31,689 nucleotides of DNA from Solimonas sp040391865 (GCA_040391865.1 JBEBWZ010000027.1:1-31689); one strand, 5' to 3'. Positions 16,453-26,513 are shown, counted from the first letter of the stretch. The notes: generated by a model from the sequence alone, not told the origin. Program-made: numbers and translations.

Positions 16453-17222
16453 GCGCCGCGCGCTTCAGTCATGGCGCGCCGCATCTCGGCGATCGCCGCC
16501 GGCAAACCGACGAACAGCGCACGACCGATCAGGCTGTGACCGATGTTCAGCTCGACGATTTCCGGGATGCGTGCGATCGGCGCGACATTGTCGAGATTGA
16601 GGCCGTGGCCGGCATGGACTTCAAAGCCGGCGGCCTGTGCCGCCGCTGCAAAACCGGCGATCCGTTTCAGCTCCGCCGCCTGGGCCCGGCCGCGGGTATC
16701 GCAGTAGTGACCGGTATGGATTTCCAGATGGGGCGCGCCGCTGGCACGCGCGGCACTCAGCTGGCGTTCGTCGGCATCGATGAACAGCGACACTTCGATG
16801 CCCGCCTTCGCCAGCCGCGCACAGGCCGCGCTCACCGCCTTGCGATGTGCCGCCACGTCGAGCCCGCCTTCGGTAGTCACTTCCTCGCGCCGCTCGGGCA
16901 CCAGGCACACATAGCGCGGCTTGATCCGGCACGCGAACGCGACCATCTCGTCGGTGACCGCCATCTCCAAATTGATCGGCACCGGGCAACGCGCTTTCAG
17001 CCGGCGCACATCGTGATCCTGGATGTGACGGCGATCCTCGCGCAGATGGATGGTGATGCTGTCCGCACCGCTGGCGGCGGCAGTGAGTGCCGCTTCCACC
17101 GGATCGGGATAGGTCGTTCCGCGCGCCTGGCGCACGGTGGCAACGTGATCGACATTGACGCCGAGACGGATTGGCAGCAACGCGGCGGACACAGGCTTGA
17201 ACGCAGACTTGGACACGGGCAT
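16449..17222 (-). CDS. pdxJ: Pyridoxine 5'-phosphate synthase
   Basis: TIM-barrel enzyme of 257 residues that condenses 1-deoxyxylulose-5-phosphate with 3-amino-2-oxopropyl phosphate to make pyridoxine 5'-phosphate. Diagnostic segments are LGVNVDHVATVRQARGTTYP, ITIHLREDRRHI, NLEMAVTDEM, EVTTEGGLDV, EIHTGHY and ELNIGHSLIGRALFVG. The N-terminus carries about 14 extra residues relative to E. coli, so a later GTG or TTG could be the true start. It overlaps acpS by four bases. The order recO-pdxJ-acpS is the standard gammaproteobacterial one. Confidence 0.96.
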   Translation of the reverse strand: MPVSKSAFKPVSAALLPIRLGVNVDHVATVRQARGTTYPDPVEAALTAAASGADSITIHLREDRRHIQDHDVRRLKARCPVPINLEMAVTDEMVAFACRIKPRYVCLVPERREEVTTEGGLDVAAHRKAVSAACARLAKAGIEVSLFIDADERQLSAARASGAPHLEIHTGHYCDTRGRAQAAELKRIAGFAAAAQAAGFEVHAGHGLNLDNVAPIARIPEIVELNIGHSLIGRALFVGLPAAIAEMRRAMTEARGA

Positions 17223-17268
17223 GGCGCAGGCGACGGGGACTGAACGCGATGATAGCTTGGTCGCATCA

Positions 17269-17326
17269 GGCCTGTTAGCAACCTGGGCCCGTTAAGGCTA
17301 TTGCGGTCGTAGCGTGTTAACAGGCC
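17269..17326. repeat. Nested inverted repeats in the recO-pdxJ gap
   Basis: GGCCTGTTA (17269-17277) and TAACAGGCC (17318-17326) are perfect inverted arms around a 40-base centre. Inside lies GGGCCCGTTAAGG, whose GGCCCGTTAA is a third, one-mismatch version of the arm. Alternative pairings are possible. The right arm abuts the recO stop codon. It could be a terminator or processing hairpin, or a REP-like remnant; no T-run follows it on either strand. Confidence 0.5.
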
Positions 17327-18013
17327 CTAGCCGATGCCGCGCAGACTCCGCAGCAGCTTCGGCGTTTCCAGTTCGCGGCCACCGAGTTGTCGTCGCAACG
17401 CCGCGCGCAGCAGGCTGCGGGTTTCCTGTAGCGCCTCGACGGTGTCGATACGCCCCTCGCGCAGCGCGATCAGACTGCTGCCGGAAAAGCCATCGCGCGC
17501 GGACTGCGGCCCATGGTCCCAGTCGTAGCGGTAGCGTTGCTGCGGGTCCAATTCCTCCGGCAGCAGCAGGCCGTAACCGATTTCCGCCAGCAGGTATTTC
17601 TCGAACAGGCGCAGTGCCGTTTCGGCGGCTGCCTGGTGACCGGCCAGTTCCGGCAGCAGCAGGTTGTAATAGTCGTACAGCGCCGGATGCGCATCCTGCC
17701 GCTGCAGCAGGCGCGTCAGCAGTTCGTTGAGATACCAGCCATAGATGACCCGCTCACCGCCCAGCATCAATGGCGGACCATTGGCCTCTGCGCCGCTCAG
17801 GGTGCCCAGTTCGCCGCTTTCGTTCCATGACAGCAGCAGGGGCGTGAACAGCTGCAGACAGCCGCGCAGCTTCGAGCGAGGACCGCGCGCGCCCCTTGCA
17901 ACCAGGCCAATCCGTCCGTGCTCGCGAGTGAACGCCTCCAGCAGCAGACTGCTGTCACTGTAGGGCCGGCTGGTCAGCAGCCACGCGGGCTGTAGCGCTA
18001 TCCGGACACGCAC
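17327..18013 (-). CDS. recO: DNA repair protein RecO
   Basis: RecFOR-pathway mediator of 228 residues that helps load RecA onto SSB-coated single strands. The N-terminal OB fold is recognisable (PYSDSSLLLEAFTREHGRIG, then KLRGCLQLFTPLLLSW). The helical domain contains YGWYLNELLTRLL and LRLFEKYLLAEIGYG. The zinc-finger cysteines of some RecO proteins are absent. The likely GTG start at 18013 lies 14 bases after the era stop; only a weak ribosome binding site is seen, consistent with reinitiation after era. Gene order era-recO-pdxJ is conserved. Confidence 0.92.
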   Translation of the reverse strand: MRVRIALQPAWLLTSRPYSDSSLLLEAFTREHGRIGLVARGARGPRSKLRGCLQLFTPLLLSWNESGELGTLSGAEANGPPLMLGGERVIYGWYLNELLTRLLQRQDAHPALYDYYNLLLPELAGHQAAAETALRLFEKYLLAEIGYGLLLPEELDPQQRYRYDWDHGPQSARDGFSGSSLIALREGRIDTVEALQETRSLLRAALRRQLGGRELETPKLLRSLRGIG

Positions 18014-18027
18014 GGTGCTGCCGACAC

Positions 18028-18912
18028 TCAGTCCAGCGACAGGCCGAAGCGCTTCAGTGCCTTCGGGTCGTCGCTCCAGTTCTCGCGGACCTTGCACCAC
18101 AGTCGCAGGAACACTTTGCGCCCGAACAGCTTTTCGAGTTCACGCCGGGCGGTACTGCCGACATGCTTGAGCTGCTCGCCGTTCTCGCCGATCACGATCC
18201 GCTTCTGGCCCTCGCGCTCGACCCAGATGATCGCGCTGATGGTGTCGAGGTTGCCTTCGCGCTCGTACTGCTCGATCTCGACCGTCAGTGCATACGGCAG
18301 CTCTTCGTGCAGGCTGCGGATCAGCTTCTCGCGCACGATCTCGGAGACCGCGAAGCTGTCGTCGTAACCGACCGTCATGTCTTCCGGGTACAGCGGCGGA
18401 CCTTCCGGCAGGCGCTGCAGGATTTCGCGCGACAGCGCCTCGACGTTATCGAGTTTCAGCGCCGACAGCGGCATCACGAAGGCGAAGTCGCGCAATGCCG
18501 ACAGCCGTTGCAGTTCCGGCAGCAGCTTGGCGCGATCCTTGATCCGATCGATCTTGTTGATCACCAGCGCTACCGGCGCCGTGGTGTTCTGCAGGCGCTT
18601 CAGCACCGCCTCGTCTTCATCGGTCCAGTGCGCGACCTCGATCACGAACAGGATCAGATCGACGTCATGCACCGAGGACGCGGCGGCGTCGTTCATCATC
18701 CGGTTCAGCGCGCGTTTGTTCTCGCGGTGCAGTCCCGGTGTATCGACGAACACGATCTGGCCATCGGGATGGTGCAGCACGCCTTGGATACGGTGGCGCG
18801 TGGTCTGCGGTTTGTGCGAAACGATGCTGACCTTCTGTCCGACCAGGGAATTGAGCAGCGAGGACTTGCCGACGTTGGGACGTCCGACGATGGTGACAAT
18901 GCCACTACGCAT
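18028..18912 (-). CDS. era: GTPase Era
   Basis: Ras-like GTPase of 294 residues that binds the 3' end of 16S rRNA during 30S assembly. G1 is GRPNVGKS, G2 lies in KPQTTRHRIQG, G3 is DTPG and G4 is NKID. The C-terminal KH domain contains IVIGENGEQLKHVG. The ATG at 18912 gives the usual MRSGIVTIVGRPN start with GGAA upstream; an ATG at 18993 would add 27 residues absent from the family. The rnc stop lies 119 bases upstream, a wider gap than elsewhere in the run. Confidence 0.96.
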   Translation of the reverse strand: MRSGIVTIVGRPNVGKSSLLNSLVGQKVSIVSHKPQTTRHRIQGVLHHPDGQIVFVDTPGLHRENKRALNRMMNDAAASSVHDVDLILFVIEVAHWTDEDEAVLKRLQNTTAPVALVINKIDRIKDRAKLLPELQRLSALRDFAFVMPLSALKLDNVEALSREILQRLPEGPPLYPEDMTVGYDDSFAVSEIVREKLIRSLHEELPYALTVEIEQYEREGNLDTISAIIWVEREGQKRIVIGENGEQLKHVGSTARRELEKLFGRKVFLRLWCKVRENWSDDPKALKRFGLSLD

Positions 18913-18945
18913 ACGAGTGATTTCCGAAGACAGCGACAGAAGCCG

Positions 18946-18957
18946 GGTGCCGGCACC
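18946..18957. repeat. Palindrome in the rnc-era spacer
   Basis: GGTGCCGGCACC is a perfect 12-base palindrome in the 119-base spacer between rnc and era, which otherwise holds nothing recognised. RNase III is known to cut within its own operon in E. coli, but this short element is not a demonstrated site. Confidence 0.3.
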
Positions 18958-19031
18958 GGGGCCAGCACAAGCCGGGACCCTGCCAATGTACACCTGCGAC
19001 GCAGGACTGGCCGCTCATGGCCGCGCCCGCG

Positions 19032-19733
19032 TCAGGCATGAGGGGGTGGGAGTGTTGGGGGCGACTGGAGTTGCTGCAGCATCGCTTCAGCGGTCTGTTG
19101 CTCGGCGCTGCGGCGGTTGCTGGCCTCGGCATGCGTCTCCAGCGGCCCATCCGACAGCATGCAGCGGACCCGGAAACGGCGCTGATGTGGCGGCCCGCTT
19201 TCGGACAGGACCTCGTAGCGCGGCAAGGGCCGGCTGCGCGCCTGCAGCCATTCCTGCAGGCGGGTCTTGGGGTCCTTCAGCGATTCGGCGTCCGGCAGAT
19301 TGGACAGCAGCGGCTCGAACAACCGCAGGCAGAAATCGCGTGCCTGCTCGAAGCCACCATCGATGTAGACCGCACCAAGCAGGGCCTCGAAGGCATCCGC
19401 GAGGATCGATTCACGGCGGTAGCCACCGGACTTCAGCTCGCTCTCGCCCAGCGTCAGCACATCGCTCAGGGACAGGTCGCGCGCCAGACGCGCCAGCGAT
19501 TCCTCACGCACCAGGCTGGCGCGCAGACGCGACAGCGCGCCCTCCTCCGCCTGCTTGCGTGCCTTGAACAGGGCGTCGGCGATGACGAAGTTCAGCAAGG
19601 CATCGCCGAGGAACTCCATGCGCTCGTTGTTGCCGCCTCCGACGCTGCGATGGGTCAGCGCACGACGCAACAGGGCCGGATCGCTGAAGCGATACCCGGT
19701 GTGCCGCTGCAATCGATCCAGTAGATCCGTCAA
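19032..19733 (-). CDS. rnc: Ribonuclease III
   Basis: Double-strand-specific endoribonuclease of 233 residues that processes rRNA precursors and regulates mRNAs. The signature is NERMEFLGDALLNF, with catalytic Glu and Asp, and the second acidic cluster is ADAFEALLGAVYIDGG. A C-terminal double-stranded RNA binding domain starts at about residue 155 (DPKTRLQEWLQARSRPLP). The start appears to be TTG at 19733, overlapping the stop of the DUF4845 gene as TTGA; no in-frame ATG lies nearby. The rare start and overlap imply translational coupling. Confidence 0.95.
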   Translation of the reverse strand: MTDLLDRLQRHTGYRFSDPALLRRALTHRSVGGGNNERMEFLGDALLNFVIADALFKARKQAEEGALSRLRASLVREESLARLARDLSLSDVLTLGESELKSGGYRRESILADAFEALLGAVYIDGGFEQARDFCLRLFEPLLSNLPDAESLKDPKTRLQEWLQARSRPLPRYEVLSESGPPHQRRFRVRCMLSDGPLETHAEASNRRSAEQQTAEAMLQQLQSPPTLPPPHA

Positions 19734-20113
19734 AACGATTGCGCGTTACGCAGCGGCACGTCGTCCTCGAAATGGATGACGATGTAGATGTTGTAGAACA
19801 GGCGCTCGCGGGCTTCGTAGTCGTAGCTGAGGAAGCGCCCCTGCTCGCTGCGCTTGACCTTGATGTCGCGCGGCGTCAGATGAATGATGTCCTCGATATC
19901 CCAGAACCGCTGCATCGAATTGCGCAACTGCGCCACATCGGCATTGGCATTGCCGGGATCGCCGGCGACCTTGTTCAGCGTCGACGCCAGCTTCATCTGG
20001 TTCAGATAGATCGGCAGGCATTTGACGCCGACCACCGCGAACAACCCGAAAACGGCCAGCACCAGCAGCAAGCCAAACCAGCCGATGCCCTTCTGACGAC
20101 GATATGAACGCAT
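19730..20113 (-). CDS. DUF4845 membrane-anchored protein
   Basis: A 127-residue protein of unknown function, conserved between lepB and rnc in many gammaproteobacteria. A short basic N-terminus (MRSYRRQKG) precedes one membrane helix at about residues 10-32. The rest (QMKLASTLNKVAGD, HLTPRDIKVKR, LSYDYEARERLFYNIYIVIHF) is probably periplasmic, with a pilin-like layout. The ATG at 20113 has an excellent site (GGGGGAG). lepB ends 27 bases upstream, and the stop overlaps the rnc start. Position suggests a link to secretion or RNase III, without direct evidence. Confidence 0.85.
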   Translation of the reverse strand: MRSYRRQKGIGWFGLLLVLAVFGLFAVVGVKCLPIYLNQMKLASTLNKVAGDPGNANADVAQLRNSMQRFWDIEDIIHLTPRDIKVKRSEQGRFLSYDYEARERLFYNIYIVIHFEDDVPLRNAQSF

Positions 20114-20140
20114 GGATCTCCCCCGTGGCTGACGCAAACC

Positions 20141-20938
20141 TTACTTGATCACGGTGCCGATACGCGAGAAATCGACACGGCGGTTCTCGGCATCCCAGGA
20201 CATCCAGATGAAGAACGCCTTGCCGACCAGATTGCGCTCCGGCACGGTGCCCCAGCGACGGCTGTCATCCGAACCATCACGGTTGTCACCCATCGCGAAA
20301 AATTCGCCCGGCGGCACGATGAACTCGAAATCATCGGTCGGCCGCGCCGGGTTGTGCAGCACATGGTGCACCACGCCCAGCAGGTTCTCTTCGAGCCGGT
20401 AGACCACCCCCGGCGGCGGCGAGCCTGCGGCGCCGAAGACGCCGTCCTGCTCCAGCGTCGCCGGCTCGCCATTGATGTACAGCTGCTTGTCGCGATAGAC
20501 GATGCGATCGCCGGGCAAACCGACAATGCGCTTGATGAAATCCTTGCTCGGATCTACCGGCCAGCGGAACACCGCAATATCGCCGCGCTTGGGCTCACCC
20601 ATCGCAACAAACTTGTTGTGCACCACCGGATCGCGCAGACCGTAAGCGAACTTGTTGACCAGGATGAAATCGCCGACCAGCAACGTCGGGATCATCGAAC
20701 CGGACGGAATCCGGAACGGCTCGGCCACGAAAGAACGCAGCAGCAGCACGATCAGGATGACCGGGAAGAACGAGCGGCAGAAATCGATGAAACTGCCGGG
20801 TTTGTCCGCCTGATCCGGCCCCAGTGCGCGCCTGCGGCGCGGGCCCAGCCACAACTTGTCCAGCACCCAGAACAGGCCGGTGAACAGGGTCAGCAGGGTC
20901 AGAATGACTGCGAAATCGAAATGAAAATCCTGCGTCAC
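20141..20938 (-). CDS. lepB: Signal peptidase I
   Basis: Inner-membrane serine protease of 265 residues that removes signal peptides from exported proteins. Two N-terminal membrane helices are followed by the catalytic domain. Ser81 lies in IPSGSM and Lys136 in DFIKRIVGLPGD; the spacing of 55 equals that of Ser90/Lys145 in E. coli. The signature GDNRDGSDDSR is intact. The GTG at 20938 is chosen because GAGGGG lies six bases upstream; a GTG at 20968 would overlap lepA by 20 bases. It follows lepA by ten bases. Confidence 0.96.
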   Translation of the reverse strand: MTQDFHFDFAVILTLLTLFTGLFWVLDKLWLGPRRRRALGPDQADKPGSFIDFCRSFFPVILIVLLLRSFVAEPFRIPSGSMIPTLLVGDFILVNKFAYGLRDPVVHNKFVAMGEPKRGDIAVFRWPVDPSKDFIKRIVGLPGDRIVYRDKQLYINGEPATLEQDGVFGAAGSPPPGVVYRLEENLLGVVHHVLHNPARPTDDFEFIVPPGEFFAMGDNRDGSDDSRRWGTVPERNLVGKAFFIWMSWDAENRRVDFSRIGTVIK

Positions 20939-20948
20939 AACGCGCCCC

Positions 20949-22754
<1,806 letters not shown>

Positions 22755-22871
22755 GGGAGGTAGGTGCTTGAGTGAAAGCCGCTCCCGTGAGGCGAACAGG
22801 AAAACCATCCACCGGACTGGTTCCCCGCCGAACGGCGCAGGCTATTGCTGGGACGAAGAAAAACGTCGCGA

Positions 22872-22877
22872 AGTATA
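22872..22877 (-). promoter_or_regulatory. Putative -10 for the lepA run
   Basis: On the reverse strand TATACT matches the -10 consensus at five of six bases, four bases past the glutaredoxin-like stop codon. It would give lepA a leader of about 110 bases (about 57 if the ATG at 22808 is used). No clear -35 is present, and read-through from the rpoE operon is also possible. Confidence 0.35.
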
Positions 22878-22881
22878 GCGG

Positions 22882-23124
22882 TTAGCTCATTAATCCGTCG
22901 TCGAAGCGCAAGGGATCGAAACGCCCCTCGCCGCGCACCTCTCCGGCCTCGTCGAGCAGCACCGGAATGCGCTGGCCGAAGCGCATGCGCCACTCGCCGC
23001 GGTCATCGACACAGGCCTGTTCCAACTGGTAGTCGCGGCCGTCCAGGTGTGCACGTAGCGCGTCCTCGAACACCTCGCACAGATGGCAATCCGGCCGCGT
23101 CAGCAGAAGAAACCGTTCAGTCAT
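22882..23124 (-). CDS. Small glutaredoxin-like thioredoxin-fold protein
   Basis: An 80-residue single-domain protein of the DUF836/glutaredoxin-like family. The redox motif is CHLC (Cys13-Cys16) in LLTRPDCHLCEVFEDAL, and the cis-proline region is QRIPVLLDE. It is probably cytoplasmic, with no signal peptide. The ATG at 23124 overlaps the end of the degP-like gene by eight bases, so translation is coupled. Substrate unknown. It occupies the spot between mucD and lepA, which are adjacent in Pseudomonas aeruginosa. Confidence 0.85.
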   Translation of the reverse strand: MTERFLLLTRPDCHLCEVFEDALRAHLDGRDYQLEQACVDDRGEWRMRFGQRIPVLLDEAGEVRGEGRFDPLRFDDGLMS

Positions 23125-24592
23125 CCGTGGCTTCCGGCGCCGGCACATCCGCCGCCAGGAACAGGGGCGCACCGCGCCGCTGTACCAGCAGGGGCACGGT
23201 CTGGCCCGGGGTCAGACGCGACACGACCTCGCCGAGACGCTGCGGACTATTGACCTCCTGGCCGTCGATCTGGACCAGCACATCGCCTGCTCTGACACCG
23301 GCACGTGCCATCGGCCCGTCGCTGATGCTCAGGATCAGCACACCGCCGCTGACCAGTTGCGCCTGACGCCGTTCCTCGGCGCTCAGGGGGCGCACCGCCA
23401 GCCCCAGCGGGCCGCTGGACGCGGGTGCCGGCTCCTCCAGCAAGGCTTGGCTGACACCCGGATCCAGGGTGCCAACATCGACCTTCAGGGTCAGCGGCTT
23501 GCCGTCGCGGATCACCTTCAGGGTCGCTTTGCCACCCGGATCGGTGATCCCGACCAGATGTGGCAGGGTGCTGGAACTGGGCAGTTCCTGATCGTTGTAA
23601 CTGAGGATGATGTCGCCCTCGCGCACGCCACCGCGCGCCGCCGGCCCCTCGGGAATCACCCGTGCCACCAGCGCGCCTTCGGGCTTGTCGAGACGCAGCT
23701 GCTGCGCCAGATCACGATCCACTTCCTGCACCACCACGCCCAGCCAGCCGCGGGTCACGCGACCGCTGTCTTTAAGCTGGCGCGCGACCTTGGCGGCCAC
23801 GTCGATCGGGATCGAGAACGAAACGCCCTGATAGCCGCCCGACTGCGAATAGATCTGCGAATTGACGCCCACCACCTCGCCCGCCAGATTGAACAGCGGA
23901 CCACCGGAATTGCCCGGATTGATCGCAACGTCGGTCTGCACGAACGGCACGTACTGCTCGGTGATCAACGCACGTCCCTTGGCCGACACAATGCCGGCGG
24001 TCACCGAATAGTCGAAGCCGAAAGGCGAACCGATCGCCAGCACCCACTGCCCCGGCCGCAGCTTGCCCGAATCGCCAAGCTTGACCACCGGCAGGTCGCT
24101 GGCGTCGATCTTCAGCAGGGCCAGATCGCTGGCCTCATCGCTGCCCACCACCTGCGCGGTGAACTGGCGCCGATCCAGCAGGCGCACGACGACTTCACGC
24201 GCATCACGCACCACATGGAAATTGGTCAGGATGTAGCCGTCGGCCCACAGTACGAACCCGGAACCCAGCGATTGCGGGTCCAGCGGGAAATCATCGCCGG
24301 CACCACCACCGGAATCGTTGCCGTCCTGGTGCTCTTCGAAAAAGCGGCGGAACCATTCCGGCGTTTCCTGCAGCGCATCCGGCTCCAGCTGCGGCGCCGG
24401 CCGCGTGCTCGGACGCCGCGGCGTCTCTGCCGGTACCGTGCTGATATTGACCACGGACGGCGAAACCTGCTCGACCAGATCGGCGAAATCGGGATAACCG
24501 CCCACGGAAGAGGTTCTGCCGCGGTCACAGGAGACCAACAGCAGCGCAGGAAGAACAATACTGAGCCGCAGAATGCGGGCGGCAAGGGTCAT
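23117..24592 (-). CDS. mucD: DegP/MucD-family periplasmic serine protease with a lipoprotein signal
   Basis: HtrA-family protease and chaperone of 491 residues that degrades misfolded envelope proteins. The trypsin-like domain has the triad His126 (NFHVV), Asp156 (ASDLALL) and Ser229 (NPGNSGGPL). Two PDZ domains follow, at about residues 285-370 and 390-480. The leader ends in LLLVSC, a lipobox placing Cys22 at the mature N-terminus, with Asp23 at +2, the inner-membrane retention signal in E. coli. Pseudomonas MucD is a soluble periplasmic protein, so this is unusual. The ATG at 24592 has GGAG eight bases upstream. It closes the rpoE-mucA-mucB set, with mucC absent. Confidence 0.93.
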   Translation of the reverse strand: MTLAARILRLSIVLPALLLVSCDRGRTSSVGGYPDFADLVEQVSPSVVNISTVPAETPRRPSTRPAPQLEPDALQETPEWFRRFFEEHQDGNDSGGGAGDDFPLDPQSLGSGFVLWADGYILTNFHVVRDAREVVVRLLDRRQFTAQVVGSDEASDLALLKIDASDLPVVKLGDSGKLRPGQWVLAIGSPFGFDYSVTAGIVSAKGRALITEQYVPFVQTDVAINPGNSGGPLFNLAGEVVGVNSQIYSQSGGYQGVSFSIPIDVAAKVARQLKDSGRVTRGWLGVVVQEVDRDLAQQLRLDKPEGALVARVIPEGPAARGGVREGDIILSYNDQELPSSSTLPHLVGITDPGGKATLKVIRDGKPLTLKVDVGTLDPGVSQALLEEPAPASSGPLGLAVRPLSAEERRQAQLVSGGVLILSISDGPMARAGVRAGDVLVQIDGQEVNSPQRLGEVVSRLTPGQTVPLLVQRRGAPLFLAADVPAPEATDD

Positions 24593-24628
24593 GAAAGGGC
24601 TCCGAACCGAGCGTGCGACGCGCGGCAT

Positions 24629-24656
24629 CCTGCGGATTTCAAATGAAATGCGCAGG
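24629..24656. repeat. 28-base near-perfect palindrome upstream of the degP-like gene
   Basis: CCTGCGGATTTCA and TGAAATGCGCAGG are 13-base arms differing at one position, separated by AA. The element ends 37 bases before the degP-like ATG in a 182-base gap after mucB. It has no T-run, so an operator or mRNA-stabilising hairpin is more likely than a terminator. The rest of the gap shows only a weak TGTAAT -10-like hexamer on the reverse strand. Confidence 0.6.
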
Positions 24657-24774
24657 AATTACAAACATGAACCCGGTGAGCGCGGCGATATGCCCGGATT
24701 TGCAGGGCGCCGCAAGGGAGCGGCGCGGAGGCGAACGGAGAATTCGCGCGATATCCGATCGCCGCTGCCAGAGT

Positions 24775-25806
24775 TCAGTGCTGCGGCGTGCCGGCAGATG
24801 CGGCCGTGGGCGTCATCAGGATCATCGACGGCGCCGACGATTCCGGTTGCGTCCTGAGGCTCTCGCCGATCAGACGCACCGTTTCCGGCGGCGCTTCGCC
24901 AACGACGGTGATATGCAGGGTGCCCATCATTCGCCCATAGGCGTGGACCGCGCCCATCTGTGAAACACCCTGAAACACCCGCGCGGGAATCTCGCGCCGG
25001 GTGCTGAACACCGAGACCGCCGACAAGCCATCGGACAGCAGCAGATGCTCGACCGTGCCCTTGCCGTCGGCGCTGGGACGCACATCGCGCATGGTCACGC
25101 GAAACCCCGGCGGCAAGCGTTCGAAGCGCGGGATCGCCCCCGGCTGCTGCGGCACCGGCGCCGCCGCCATGCGGGTCACGTTGACGTACTGGGTCGGATC
25201 CAGCTCGCTTTGCAATGCACTGTCGGGAATCGTGGCCGGGAACTCGACTTCGGTGAACATCATCTGTTCCAGCACCGCGCCGTCGCGCGACACCAGATTC
25301 ACCTTCAACGGCACCGCCTTGGCAACATCAGCCCAGACTTCATAGCCGTAGCGGAACTCATCGCGCGGCGTGATCGCGATCCCGCGACAGATGCGCCCGG
25401 CGACCCGCGCGGTGCCGAGATCCTGGAATTGATAGGTCTGGGCGATCTGCGCCACGCGCTCCGGCGTCAAGCCCGGGAACAGGCCCTTGGGCGTCGGTCG
25501 CTCAACGGTGACTTTACGGTCCCGCGGCAGCAGGCAGATCACCTTGTTGTCCTGCTTGATGATCTCGCGCGGCACGCCCGTCAGCGTCTGCACACGCTCC
25601 AGTTCGACACCGTCCTGGAAACGATGCACCACCCGCATGGTCTCCAGACGATCGCGCGCCTGATAGACGATCACACCGCGGTAATTGGCGTCGCGGGCCG
25701 CTTCACTCATCTGCGCCAGCCATTCGCTCGGCTCGCTGGCCGACAGGGCCGGCAGACAGACCCCGGCCAGCGCCAGACCGATCCAGCGGGCGCGACGGCG
25801 ACTCAC
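24775..25806 (-). CDS. mucB: Sigma-E regulatory protein RseB/MucB
   Basis: Periplasmic protein of 343 residues that binds the anti-sigma factor and shields it from proteolysis until envelope damage. A signal peptide (ending near LPALSASEP) is followed by the large LolA-like domain (EWLAQMSEAARDANYRGVIV, then RVVHRFQDGVELERV). The small C-terminal domain includes LLLSDGLSAVSVF and HITVVGEAPPETVRLIGESL. The GTG at 25806 overlaps the mucA stop as GTGA. The C-terminal tail after the small domain is low in complexity. Confidence 0.93.
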   Translation of the reverse strand: MSRRRARWIGLALAGVCLPALSASEPSEWLAQMSEAARDANYRGVIVYQARDRLETMRVVHRFQDGVELERVQTLTGVPREIIKQDNKVICLLPRDRKVTVERPTPKGLFPGLTPERVAQIAQTYQFQDLGTARVAGRICRGIAITPRDEFRYGYEVWADVAKAVPLKVNLVSRDGAVLEQMMFTEVEFPATIPDSALQSELDPTQYVNVTRMAAAPVPQQPGAIPRFERLPPGFRVTMRDVRPSADGKGTVEHLLLSDGLSAVSVFSTRREIPARVFQGVSQMGAVHAYGRMMGTLHITVVGEAPPETVRLIGESLRTQPESSAPSMILMTPTAASAGTPQH

Positions 25807-26513
25807 GGCTGCTCCCCGGTCCCGCCACTGACGGGCTGCGGTACGAACTCGGCCGTGTGTGCGGCAAAACGGGCGTAAGACAGAGCCCCGCCCATCCCGC
25901 GATCGGCCAAGGAATTGCTGTGCTCGATCAAGTAATTGCGCAGATCATCATCTGCCGCCTGCAGGTCCTCGGGCGTCGCCGCAACCGTCTGCAGATAGCG
26001 CGGACGCCGGACCGTGTTCGAATTCGAGACCGGAGCCGTGACCTGCGGCATCGCGGCGACGCCCGGGTTCAGCTCCCGTTGCACGTCCTGGGTACCGCTG
26101 AAGTTCAGCACCAGCGCCACCACCGCAATCGATGCAGCAACCGCCCAGCCGGTCAGGGGCTGCCAGTTGAATCGCGCTGCCGGCGTCGTGGCCGCGAACG
26201 CAGCCGCCGGGATGGGGGCCGCGACTGGTACCGCAGCGGGTGGCACCACAACCGTCGGCTGACGACGCGGCGACAGCTCGACGACATTGGCGCCCAGCGG
26301 CTCCGGTTGCGCATCGAGGCGGGCCATCACACCGGCACAGATACATGGCAATTCGGCGGCAAGCCGTACGCCTTCGCGAGCATCGCGTGCCTGCACCAGC
26401 CGGCTCCAGGAACGCTTCAGCTCTGGCTTGTGCTCCAGTTCGTCGAGGAGGCGGTCCAGCTCTTCGGCGCTACATTCGCCATCAAGCAACGCAGACAGTG
26501 ATTCGTGAGCCAT
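25803..26513 (-). CDS. mucA: Anti-sigma-E factor RseA/MucA
   Basis: Single-pass inner-membrane anti-sigma factor of 236 residues that holds RpoE inactive. The N-terminal sigma-binding domain reads MAHESLSALLDGECSAEELD. A long Pro/Ala-rich linker (residues about 85-110) precedes one membrane helix (GWAVAASIAVVALVLNF). The periplasmic part would bind MucB and be cut by the DegS/AlgW-type protease. The ATG at 26513 has AGG six bases upstream. rpoE ends 94 bases upstream, and mucB overlaps by four bases. The linker is unusually rich in Ala, Pro and Val. Confidence 0.9.
   Translation of the reverse strand: MAHESLSALLDGECSAEELDRLLDELEHKPELKRSWSRLVQARDAREGVRLAAELPCICAGVMARLDAQPEPLGANVVELSPRRQPTVVVPPAAVPVAAPIPAAAFAATTPAARFNWQPLTGWAVAASIAVVALVLNFSGTQDVQRELNPGVAAMPQVTAPVSNSNTVRRPRYLQTVAATPEDLQAADDDLRNYLIEHSNSLADRGMGGALSYARFAAHTAEFVPQPVSGGTGEQP

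Noticed and set aside
18913..18993. Extended N-terminus for Era from the ATG at 18993
   Set aside because: The extra 27 residues are absent from Era proteins, and the ATG at 18912 gives the normal start.
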